NCBI RefSeq assembly: GCF_023065955.2
Contig: NW_026623089.1
Location: 32,952,767 to 33,016,766, forward strand
DNA: 64,000 bases
Reading direction: 5' to 3'
Source of the DNA: Ursus arctos
Lineage: Eukaryota; Chordata; Mammalia; Carnivora; Ursidae
Position 1 is the stretch's first letter. Each line of letters opens with the position of its first letter. Positions 55,901-64,000 of the stretch are shown here, one piece after another. A program made the position numbers and the translations under genes. Below the pieces are notes generated by a model. That model saw only the letters and a list, made by a program, of their open reading frames with translations. It searched no databases and was not told the origin of the DNA.

Positions 55901-58900
55901 AATTCCCTCCCAACTCAGTTAAAAAAAAAAATCAAGCTACTTTGATTTTGAATTGATTATTTAAGGGAGTGATAAATTCTGGGTCTCAACTTCCTGTCCT
56001 ATAAAATGAAGGGGTTGTATTTGCATATGACAAGCAGTCAATTTGACACTAGCAATGAAATGATGATGGTGACTGTCTTTGGATTCAAGGAGTTCTTCAG
56101 TGTGATGGAAGAAATATTCACAAAAGCCTAATTATGAACTAAGATGCTAATTACACTGACGGAGTTATGTACAGTTTATTATTAGAGCATCCAACCTTGC
56201 TCGGGGGGTGAGAGGTAAACCCGAGAAGGCATCTGAGGTAGTACCCAAACTGAGTCTTAAAAAGGAGTTAATCATGGGGCGCTTGGGTGGCTCAGTCAGT
56301 TGAGCGTCTGACTCTTGGTTTCAGCTCAGGTCATGGTCTCAGGGTCGTGAGATTGAGCCCTACGTCGGGCTCCACACTCAGCATGGAGCCTGCCTGAGAT
56401 TCTCTCTCTCTCCCCCTTTGCTTCTCCCCATGCTTGAGCTCTCTCTCTCTCTCTCTCAATAAATTAAAAAAAAAATTTTTTTAAAAAGGAGTTAATCAAG
56501 GGAAAGACAGTGGTATTTCAAGCAAATGGGACAGCATAAGAAAAGGCACAAAGATGAGGAACAGTTGTGCTTATGGGGGAGTGTCATGCACTTTAGTTAG
56601 TGTTGCTAAACTTATCAGTAAGGGAGTAGTACAAATGGGCTGGAGTAGGGGACAGGGACCAGATCATAAAAGGACATGTATGCCTTGTTCAGAAACCCTG
56701 GGAAAATTCTAAACAAGAAACCTCACATGGTCAGGCTCATCCCTTAAGATAGGCAAATCCAGCAGCTCTATGAAGAGTGGATTTGAGGAGAAAAAACTAA
56801 AGACAGGAAAAATAATTAGGAGACTGTTGTGATAACCTTGAAATACACTGGGATAAACAAATAGGTCCTTGGGATTGAGAGAGGAGGATGGATAGGTAGT
56901 AGGCAGGTAGTTAGGATGGAAAGAAGGGGATGGATTTGAGAAATATTTAGGAGGAAAATTCCCTAGGCCATGATGATTGAATGTGGGACATGGCAGAGTG
57001 ATGCCATCAACCAAAACAGAGAACATGGAAAGATCTGATTTGAGAATGAGGGAAGATGATGTGCTGACAGTTTTGGCCACATAGGATGTGGGACACACAT
57101 CCCAGTGGAAATGTCTACCAAGCAACTGCATACATATCTAGGGCATACAGCATTTGTGACAGAAATTTGATGGAGAGTGGATGAGTTCACCCTGGTAGAG
57201 TGTATGAAGAGCAGAGTTCTAAGGACAGAAACTACAGGGATACCAACATTTAGGGGGCAGGAAAAGGAAGCCACAAAAAAGACATAAAAAGAATGTTAAG
57301 AGAGTATAGCCTTTGAAGAAGAGAGATTTTTTTTTTTTTTAAGATTTTATTTATTTATTTGACAGAGAGAGAGGGAGAAGTGGGCTCTCCGCTGAGCAGG
57401 GAGCCTATGTGGGGCTTAATCCCAGGACCCTGGGTTCATGAACTCAGCTGAAGGCAGATGCTTAACTGACCGAGCTTCCCAGGTGCCCCAAAGAAGAGAG
57501 AATTTTAAAGAGGATCAACATTATCAAACACAGCAGAAAGAACCAATAAAATAAGGGATAAAAAGGTCTTCTGGCCCTCCCTGGTGCCCTAAGTGAACGC
57601 TGTTTGAGCACTGTGGCAAAGCAGAGAGTAGACTGAGGAATGAAGGAGATATGAGGAAATAAGGAAATAATTATAAATAATTCTTTTTTTAAAAAAAGAT
57701 TTTATTTATTTGACAGAGAGAGACACAGTGAGAGAGGGAACACAAGCAGGGGGAGTGGGAGAGGGAGAAGCAGGCTTCCCTCTGAGCAAGGAGCCCGATG
57801 CGGGGCTCGATCCCAGGACCCTGGGATCGTGACCTGAGCCGAAGGCAGACACTTAACAACTGAGCCACCCAGGTGCCCCTAAATAATTCTTTTAAGGAAT
57901 GAGGATACAATGGAGGGAAAAAAAGAGATCGTAAATGTTAGAATGAGACTAGAGAAGATATCTCCCTGCCCGCCCTCTGTCTCTCTCTTGGGTAGGAAAG
58001 ATTTGCACATGTTTTTAGGCTAAGGTATTGAGGGACAGGATAAAGCAGAGGAAAGGCAATTGAATAATAAAACAAGTTCCACAGAAACATAGGGTCATGG
58101 ACATTGGAAGATGAGAGAACAGTGAATAAAATGGTGACCTATAATATGAGTCTGAGGAAGGAAAATGAGGATACATGTGAATATAGATAAAATACTCGAT
58201 TGCAAAAGCAACAGTGAGGGGCACCTGGCTGGCTCAGTCAGTGGAGCATGCGGCTCTTGATCTCAGGGTCGTGAGCCCCATTTTAGGTGTATAGATGATT
58301 TAAAAAATAAAATCTTTTTTAAAAACAAAGTAACAGTGAGAGATTGGTGGTGACAGAGATGAATAAAGGAGGCTCAAATGGGTTGGAGCTTTCACTCAAG
58401 AGTGGAAAAACAATGGTCTACAAATGGAAATGGGGATGAGAACAGGATCTCTCATTCACACTGTGTAGCCCGTGAAAGAGTGCTTAGCTCCCACTAGAGG
58501 GCTACTGGGTTGGCATACCCCCACAATTCTAAGATGAGAGGGGAAGAAACTATTCTGCCAAAGCACTGAAGCTGTAGGGACATTCACGTTGAAATGTCTT
58601 TGGATGGCACACCCTAAGAAGAGAAGTGAAAAGATACGGAGTAAACAAAACAACGAGTGAATGAGACATTAAAAAGGTCAGGCGGCCAGAAGAAGTGGAG
58701 TAAGATGTGGAAAGAGCAGGGAGAAAGCACCTCACTTGAATGAGTAATCAAACATTTTAATCTTCTAGAAACACCAGGTCTCAGGAAGAAATGATGAAGG
58801 CTGTCATGAGGTTTTTCAAAAGGGCAAAGAAGCCTCTATTTGAACATGGACTTTCTCAAGACATCAAGAGCAGCAGCAAGGGTCCTGGTAAAGGGGAGAG

Positions 58901-61314
58901 TCTGTAGGGTGTTTGGTTAGATTTTCTTAAGCACCTTCCAATTCTCAAGTCTTAGGATTTCATGACCACGAAAATCAGTGAAACAAAGACTGAAGATAAC
59001 TGAAAGACAATCTGACAATTAAGACAACACAAGAAGAGTCAAAGAAAAAGTAACACTCTAGGGACTAAACTGTCACTTATTATTAAGTACTAAAGCATTG
59101 TAATATACACCTAAGAAGGAAGTTCAGGAAAAAAATATAAATTATTTTTAAATCAAATAATTCCTTCAGCAATTTCATCCTTTCAATATATATTAGAAAA
59201 AATTTTCATGATGACACATATCCACTTGGCTCTTAAAAGGTCACTACTGAACAAAACCCCACTAAATTTCTTTTAGTATATGGTTTTATAGATACAGGAT
59301 GTGGAATGCACCCCTTCCAAATGCTACCTGAATGTTAGCAGTGTTGAGTTCTCTCAGCCATCTAAATATGAGGATGGGTGGCTCTGTTGGCCCCCAAAGT
59401 TTCACTCCTAAAGCATGGAGTATGTACATGTACCTAGTTTTGGGGGTATGTTTGTTTTCACTTTTCAACCAATTTATGAGTCCTTCAAGGGCAAAGATAA
59501 TAGCTCTTACTTCTCCCTCAGGTTACTCAGTAAAAGCTTGTTGAACTGAACTAAGTTGTAATTCATAAAACACTTTGAGAAGCCAAAGTTTAAGGATTGT
59601 GTCTTTTCTGCAACAAAAGGAAAATCGGAAAGCTTAAAGCACAAGAAAAAGCTTCTAATTTAAACCACTGGAAAAGCTTTGCATAAATATTGTTTGAGTC
59701 TGACCCTTTCACACACAGATTACCTTCGATGGCCCCTGAGAGAATGAGTCTCTACACAAAGTTCACTAAGCACCTACTGTTAATTTTTCTTTATCTCCAT
59801 TCCAGACCATTGGTCGTATTTGTGTACAACTTTTCACTTGAACATCTCATTCCAGTGACGTACAGGCTTTTCTAAACTTTATAAAAGGGAAACTGAGCTT
59901 CAGAGGGATTAAGTGTCTTGTTCAAATTTATATGTAAAGTAGGATTAGGATCTAATTTCCTCAATTTATAAGTTAAGTGCTTAAAACAACCAGATTAAGA
60001 TGACTTAATTCATACAAGATTTCCTTTTATTTGTATGTATAACCAACCTGCTTTCAAAAAGAATTCTTGGTAAAGTTTTTTAGAACACTGTTGTAAGATT
60101 CACACTGGATATGGTAAATATTATAAAGGCAGTCCAGGGAATTTTGTCTTATATAGAGAAAAAGATCATATTAGTGAATATGGTGGTTTTGGTTAGAATA
60201 CTCATTAGTATGTTAAACAGTGCAATAATTATTGCTGTTTTTCTGACAAAGCATACAAATGTTTAAACTTCTCATAATCTATCCTCCCAACTCAAAGAAA
60301 TCTATAATAGAAAAAGAAAATGTTTCCATTCAAAAAAAGAAAACAATTATTAGGGAAAAACACTCCTTATGCATGAATAATAGGGAGTTTGGCAAAAATG
60401 TGAAATTGATGTTGAGAGAAGAATAAAGTTCCCTGTTGAATAGTGCCAATACTGAGTTTATATCTAAAAATTGGTTTAATGAATGTATATTTATAAAGGA
60501 ATGTATATATCTAATTAGTTTAATGAATGTATATTTATAAATTCATTTATAATGAACTTATATTTATAAACTTCCTCATAGTTTAATGAATGTATATTTA
60601 TAAAGGCCAGCTATCACTATCCTTCATTGCTGGTAGACTATTCTAAAAATTTTAATCTATCCCTTTCAGTGAAAAAATTAGAAAGAATATTGATGATTAA
60701 AAACATTTAAATTTGGGACTGCCTCTTTACATTATACACCAGCTTATGATTCCCAGGCTATGGAGAAAAAGATGTACTTCTTGTATAACACATCGAAAAT
60801 TTACCTCAAAATTAATCACAATATAATAATGTTTATATTATAAATAAGAAATACTCCATATTTGCCCAAATACACACTTACATGAATAATTTTTTCTCAT
60901 AAATCTGTTATTTTTGTTTATAGTCATATTGCTAAGTACTTCTCTTAAAAATAATTCTGACTGGTATAACTTTTTTGAGTGTTATTTTCATAGTACTCAG
61001 TAATTCCACTTTGAAAGACCTACAGAAATACTTACACAAGTGCCCAATATATATGTATAAGGATACTAACTGCAGCATTATTTTTGTGTAGAAAAACTGG
61101 AGAGTCCATAGATGTCCAACAAAAGGGGTTTATTAAATAAATTATGGAATAGTTATACTACAGAACATTGTGAAGAAATGAAAAAGAATGAAACAGATCT
61201 ATATTTATCAATATGAAATCATGTAGTGTTACAGGGAAAATGTAGCTTATAGCATAAACGATCCTCTTATCCCCCAAAAGCAAAAAAATTCTACAGGTGT
61301 GCACACAGTAGGTG

Positions 61315-61349
<35 letters not shown>

Positions 61350-64000
61350 GTACATTTTATTATTTTTTTGTTTTTTTATTATTTTTTCAGTAAGCTCTAC
61401 ACCTAACGTGGTGCTTGAACTCATGACCCCAAGATCCAGAGTCGCATGTTCTACCAACTAAGCCAGCCAGGTGCCACTCAATGTACATTTTAAAAGATCT
61501 GCAGGGAAACACAATGATGACTGAGAGACTGAAGAAGAGGAAAAAATAAGAGCTTTCTCTTTACATTTTTACATGTCTGACTTTTTGTTTTAGACAGTGA
61601 ATGCAATGTCATTTTCCTGATTTTGATAACTGTAGATAGCTATATAAAAGTCACCACATGGGGAAGCTGGGTAAAGTATACATGGGACCTCACAAAACTG
61701 TATTTGTAACTTCCTGTGAGTCTGTAATTACTTCAAATTAAATAAGAAAAAACAGCAAGCATGTATTATTTTTGTAACTGTTTAATGGTGTTTGTCTGCT
61801 TTTTTGTTTTTCTGGTTTTCAAAAAATCATTTTAGAGGGTAATTTTCCAAACTACAAAACAGCTCTAAACTTTACTCGCAAAATAATCACAAAAATCTAT
61901 GAGTTCAAAATTTATATCAATAACTGAAAGTATGAGCATAAGTCACATATGTAGTTAAACACGTCAACCGTAAACCTTCAGAATTATGACACTGGAACAA
62001 AAAGGGACAAAAAGGCAAAAGTCATTTAGGTTCAGACTAATCCTTCATAATCTAAGCTCTTGCAAAGGGCAGCATACTTTTCTAATATCTGGACCTTAGG
62101 GTAAACTTTGTGAGATGTCTCGTCTTGTTTGTTCAGGAGTAAACCCAAATACATCTTCCTTTAATTCTTTGGCACTTCAAATGAATTTAGGATTGTCTAA
62201 GGAAAAAAATGCTTGCGGGAGGAGCTGTGTGAACAAGCTTGTTGTCCTGCTACTATATCTAGTCAAGCATTCGGATACTACAACTTTGGCAAATCCCATT
62301 AATACTTTAAGAAGTCAAAGACTTTAAAACTTCTAAAGAAAGTTCCTGTGAAGTAGTCACAGGGGCAAGTTTAAGCAAGCAGAGTGTGTATACAATATAG
62401 TAACAAATATAATGCAAACAAAAGAAGATTTGTTTAATTATAGTGGAAATAATTGTTATTTAAAAGTGCCTCCTTCCTCATCATAAAAGACCAAACTGGA
62501 CTAGTGGCAAAAGAATTGTATGTTATGATGCCTTAAGATTAGGAACAGAAGACAGAAATTTCAAAGTAAAGTCTTGGCAGACGCCCAGTCTCCACAGCAA
62601 GAATTATGGCCAAACAATTCCTTCATAAGTTCCAAGTCTTGTTCATGTCCCTTTAGGTAGACTCCAAAGTTGTTCATCTTGAGTCAAATACAAGTATATA
62701 TATTTATCAGGGTTCGTCTATCTTTCTGTGGTGAAGTATATCTGAACTTCTTTCCTAAACGTTATAACCAGTTGGGTGTATAGTAGAGAGAGATGATCAG
62801 ACTACGTATAAAACGGTGGAAGTGAGTAAGTGAGGGGAATAATGAGAACAAGGACGTGGGTGTTCGGAGTATTTCCCTTACCAAACAAGACTATGACAAG
62901 AACTATGCTCCTTTTAGGTCACCGTGATGCAGATCTGGCACATTGGCCTCACCATCACCCTGAAAGTGAGCTAAGTGCAAGAGATGGTAACTGCTGACTC
63001 CATCAATTAATGACATCTGTGCAATGAGGCATCCTAAAAGTCACCAATTTTAGCAATGAAGATTAAGCACCCCATGAAAAACAACTCTCAGAAGTAAACT
63101 GTACAATATTTTTCTTCACAGATTTCCTTAAGCCATTAAAATACACAGTGAAATAGTTCAGGAAACAGTTTCCCAAGGTCATACAAGAGTTATGAAGAGA
63201 AGGAGGACTCCATTCTATTTCATGATTTCCTACAAAAGAATGTCCTCATCAACACACCATTTGGATACTTCAGTGGCTTTCTTTTTATACTCCTTAATTT
63301 TTATCCTTTAGCCAAGATATCCTTCTGAATCTACTAGTCTTCAACTTTATCTTCATTGATCTCTCAAACTGTCTAGTTCTTATTTTATTGTCTACTGTTC
63401 AATTCTGTTTCTTCAGTGGCTGGCTATGGAAGGCACTTAAACATTTGTTGAATAAATGAATGAGTTAAAGAAGAAATAAATGAAAATCCATACATATATA
63501 ATGCTTTTTACAGCAAACAGTTTCAGCATTCTACTAAAATATGTTTAATTTATTTACACACTGTCTTCTTCCAAAGGGGTTTTAAAAGGCAACTTATAAA
63601 AATACTTGTGAGATAAACACAATAACTGAGAAAACTCAGGGCCAAGAAAAAGTGAAGGTAGAAGATGAAGTAAGTACACAAAATGCACATGTTAAGTCCA
63701 CATGAAGAAGGCACTGTGAAACATTGTGAACCACATCATCAGTAATTAACAGCAAACAATTATCAGTGGCTAGACTACCAAAATTATCATCTGTTCATCC
63801 TGATTCTGATTTTGTCCATTTCCAATCTATTCTCCTCAGAGCAGCCAGGATAATCTTTTTTTTTTTTTTTTTTAAGATTTATTTATTTGAGAGAGAGAGA
63901 GAACAAGTTGGGGGGAAGGACAAAGGGAAGAGAATCTCCAGCAGACTCCAAGTTGAGCATGGACCCCTATGTGGACTCAATCTCACAACCCATGAGATCA
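39575..64000 (-). CDS. EXOC6: EXOC6 (exocyst subunit Sec15A), 3' part of gene, 5' part outside window
   Basis: EXOC6 is the Sec15-type subunit of the exocyst, the tethering complex that brings Rab-marked secretory vesicles to the plasma membrane. Only the last two coding exons are recognisable (41925-42037 and 40933-41065). Joined, they encode the C-terminal 80 residues, from [19 protein letters not shown] to ...[12 protein letters not shown] and stop, which fits the human C-terminus I recall except for a final Thr in place of Met and an Ile in TALILLEK. They belong to the helical C-terminal Sec15 domain that contacts Rab GTPases. From 42038 to the window edge I found no further exon, so this span is taken as intron. 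The gene reads toward CYP26C1, as in human. The coordinates give the gene span, not a continuous coding region. Confidence 0.93.
40933..41065 (-). CDS. EXOC6: EXOC6 last coding exon
   Basis: The acceptor is TTTTAG|GATGAAG. The exon completes the split Lys codon and encodes [20 protein letters not shown], then [18 protein letters not shown] and MSQHT, ending in TAG at 40933-40935. The segment is strongly basic and helical. Confidence 0.95.
41925..42037 (-). CDS. EXOC6: EXOC6 penultimate coding exon
   Basis: This 113-bp exon has 37 codons plus two bases: [19 protein letters not shown] through [11 protein letters not shown] and the first two bases of Lys. The acceptor is CTCAG|CTC and the donor GAA|GTGAGT. 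It splices in frame to the last exon (GA|G ATG AAG). Confidence 0.95.
42038..43429 (-). other. EXOC6: EXOC6 intron, unassigned part
   Basis: AT-rich intronic DNA with no recognisable exon or repeat. Confidence 0.6.
43430..43860 (+). mobile_element. Old L1 fragment in EXOC6 intron
   Basis: Diverged L1 3' ORF2 remnant ('cctttgattcagtaatcctg', 'aaaacagcccaaatctcaat', 'agagaatggttaagtaatga'). Confidence 0.75.
44625..44830. repeat. Ancient interspersed repeat (L2-class likely)
   Basis: 'tttattcattcaagaaatat' and 'cacctataatgtgctaacta', the same series as at 8095 and 9090. Confidence 0.5.
44895..44972 (-). mobile_element. Short carnivore L1 3' end
   Basis: 'tttttatttaaattccagtt' and 'agttaacatacag' are the antisense 3' end of carnivore L1, about 75 bp long. 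It is flanked by near-copies of GGAAGC(CA)CAATCAATTTA. Confidence 0.65.
44991..45223 (-). mobile_element. CAN-SINE beside a 5'-truncated L1
   Basis: A minus-oriented SINE with an expanded (TTTAT)n tail and a poly-G run. It is flanked by CAATCAATTTA at 44980-44990 and 45224-45234, re-using the target sequence of the neighbouring L1 stub. Confidence 0.85.
45905..47156 (-). mobile_element. L1 LINE 3' fragment, split by a SINE
   Basis: About 1.2 kb of antisense L1 ORF2 3' end and UTR ('gggaacctccacgctgctgt', 'cattcctaccagcagtgcac', 'ccctttatcgaatctatggt'). It is inactive and interrupted at 46555-46660. Confidence 0.9.
46555..46660 (-). mobile_element. Old short CAN-SINE inside L1
   Basis: A tail-less diverged SINE flanked by a degraded 16-bp duplication, CTGGAACGGCTGGATC (46539-46554) and CTGGAATTGCTGGATC (46661-46676). 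Confidence 0.85.
47174..47440 (-). pseudogene. Processed retrocopy of an unidentified transcript
   Basis: On the minus strand this reads ATG..., an open 70-codon frame, AATAAA (47217-47222), then GCTTCTGTTGATAATCC and an A-rich tail (47175-47199). It is flanked by near-identical repeats GTTTAAAGGACAGTTCT (47157-47173) and GTTAAAGTACAGTTCT (47441-47456). The tail and duplication show L1-mediated retroposition next to an L1. The frame starts [15 protein letters not shown] and is Pro/Ser-rich. The parent gene is not recognised. Confidence 0.7.
47457..50104 (-). other. EXOC6: EXOC6 intron, unassigned part
   Basis: AT-rich intron. The region 48590-49000 has a higher-GC patch with partial internal similarity (two 'ttttgtaaaNgtgaac' motifs). 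The region from 49800 shows weak old L1-like similarity. No exon was identified. Confidence 0.5.
50105..50560 (-). mobile_element. Old L1 fragment
   Basis: Antisense L1 ORF2 3' remnant ('agtactccattctttcttat', 'catccattcaacagttaatg'). Confidence 0.8.
50605..50805 (-). mobile_element. CAN-SINE (young subfamily) with target duplication
   Basis: A full-length minus-oriented SINE. AGAAATTAAC flanks it at 50595-50604 and 50806-50815. Confidence 0.95.
51283..51408 (-). mobile_element. Older CAN-SINE
   Basis: The short 'gtggggcttgaactcacaac' form ending GAGCCACCCAGGTACCCC, with an internal duplication of 'gagatcaaga'. Confidence 0.85.
51410..52770 (+). repeat. L2 LINE, split by a solo LTR
   Basis: L2 series: 'ttaaaacagtcaatggcttcc', 'ttcctctgtgtggagtccc', 'caggcaccaagtaaatgtat'. 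It is interrupted by the LTR at 51783-52234. Confidence 0.8.
51783..52234. mobile_element. Solo LTR of an endogenous retrovirus
   Basis: A 452-bp element bounded TGTTGGGG...CCCCTACA, flanked by the 4-bp duplication AGGT (51779-51782 and 52235-52238) and inserted into an L2. There is no coding sequence. The 4-bp duplication suggests class I (ERV1), but the family is not named. Confidence 0.7.
52771..55255 (-). other. EXOC6: EXOC6 intron, unassigned part
   Basis: AT-rich and non-coding, with no confident repeat. A stretch at 53019-53100 looks mildly exon-like on the minus strand but does not match EXOC6. Confidence 0.5.
55256..55364 (-). mobile_element. Older short CAN-SINE
   Basis: 'aagtaatctctacacctgac' to GAGCCAGCCAGGTGGCCCC. 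Confidence 0.85.
55485..55690 (-). mobile_element. Older full-length CAN-SINE
   Basis: 'aaaaaagatttatccactca' to GTGCCACCCAGGCACCCC, with many substitutions. Confidence 0.85.
56275..56482 (+). mobile_element. CAN-SINE with exact 16-bp duplication
   Basis: Plus-oriented and of the 'gcgcttgggtggctcagtca' form with (CT)n tracts. It is flanked by AAAAAGGAGTTAATCA at 56259-56274 and 56483-56498. Confidence 0.95.
56500..57290. repeat. Ancient interspersed repeat (L2-class likely)
   Basis: 'caagcaaatgggacagcata', 'gggaccagatcataaaagga' and 'aggagactgttgtgataacc' follow the same long repeat pattern as 8095-8780. Confidence 0.5.
57327..57489 (-). mobile_element. CAN-SINE with duplication
   Basis: A minus-oriented, shortened SINE flanked by (g/a)AAGAAGAGAGA at 57315-57326 and 57490-57501. 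Confidence 0.9.
57688..57879 (-). mobile_element. CAN-SINE with exact 14-bp duplication
   Basis: A full-length minus-oriented SINE flanked by TAAATAATTCTTTT at 57674-57687 and 57880-57893. Confidence 0.95.
58217..58325 (+). mobile_element. Short CAN-SINE
   Basis: 'gaggggcacctggctggctc' to AAAATAAAATCTTTTTT, with a large internal deletion. Confidence 0.85.
58326..60470 (-). other. EXOC6: EXOC6 intron, unassigned part
   Basis: No exon or confident repeat was identified. Confidence 0.5.
60474..60604. repeat. Three exact copies of a 24-bp unit
   Basis: An identical 24-bp unit beginning GTTTAATGAATG and ending TTTATAAA occurs at 60474-60497, 60518-60541 and 60581-60604, with unequal AT-rich spacers that themselves contain partial copies. 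Confidence 0.9.
61321..61345. repeat. (TG)n microsatellite
   Basis: About 12 uninterrupted TG units, probably length-variable. Confidence 0.95.
61366..61477 (-). mobile_element. Older short CAN-SINE in L1
   Basis: 'agtaagctctacacctaacg' to AAGCCAGCCAGGTGCC. Confidence 0.85.
61741..63850 (-). other. EXOC6: EXOC6 intron, unassigned part
   Basis: AT-rich and non-coding. No splice-flanked open segment matches Sec15. Confidence 0.5.
63853..64000 (-). mobile_element. CAN-SINE cut by the window end
   Basis: A minus-oriented SINE that begins with a T-run and continues past the last base of the window. Confidence 0.85.

Larger units (their letters stand above)
60970..61740 (+). mobile_element. L1 LINE 3' fragment, interrupted
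   Basis: L1 ORF2 3' remnant and UTR ('tagtactcagtaattccact', 'ggagagtccatagatgtcca', 'gtctgtaattacttcaaatt'). It is interrupted by a (TG)n run and a SINE. Confidence 0.75.

Noticed and set aside
60474..60604. CRISPR-like spaced repeats
   Set aside because: This is a mammalian intron with three AT-rich copies and unequal spacers, and no cas genes. It is a local duplication.
62870..62990. Possible exon with a donor-like GTAAGG on the minus strand
   Set aside because: It contains in-frame stops and does not match EXOC6.

Overview
The window is nuclear DNA from a carnivoran mammal. It is full of tRNA-derived CAN-SINEs, with A-tails ending AAATAAATAAAATCTTT and 5' ends of the form GGGGCGCCTGGGTGGCACAG. 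The GGTGGCACAGCGGTTAAGCG variant is one I associate with bears (giant panda and relatives). A caniform is very likely, a bear probable, and the species is not determinable by eye.

Gene content is low, and every gene found lies on the minus strand. Reading right to left these are: (1) the 3' end of EXOC6 (exocyst subunit Sec15A), with its last two coding exons at 42.0 and 41.0 kb, a 3' UTR to about 39.58 kb, and upstream sequence to the window edge that appears intronic; (2) CYP26C1, complete, 6 coding exons from 38138 to 30343, 522 codons; (3) CYP26A1, complete, 7 coding exons from 25690 to 22338, 497 codons. The order EXOC6-CYP26C1-CYP26A1, all in the same direction, is the known arrangement at human 10q23. 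I joined all exons by hand at GT/AG junctions. Both P450s are uninterrupted and, from memory, match human lengths. They have a membrane anchor, ExxR and the heme-Cys loop.

Both CYP26 enzymes clear retinoic acid. The CYP26A1 promoter carries the expected feedback circuit: a TATA box, a proximal DR5 retinoic acid response element (25807-25823), a GC-rich box, and two further DR5 motifs 16 bp apart about 1.95 kb upstream of the start codon (27632-27648 and 27664-27680). CYP26C1 sits in CpG-rich DNA with a TATA-like cluster about 460 bp upstream of its ATG. Its polyadenylation site was not found.

The left third (1-21.7 kb, downstream of CYP26A1) holds no gene I can support. It contains SINEs, L1, MIR, L2-like, MER5A and LTR/MaLR remnants, including an L1 with nested SINEs and an apparent poly(A)-only insertion. 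The right third (42-64 kb) is AT-rich EXOC6 intron with L1 and L2 copies, about ten SINEs, a solo LTR and a small processed retrocopy. I found no evidence of an undescribed biological system. The points most worth checking are the distal DR5 pair, the I-helix of CYP26C1, the 9-nt intron shift between the paralogues, the tail-only insertion, and the retrocopy with an open 70-codon frame. ORFs in the window that begin at non-ATG codons or overlap repeats were treated as chance.
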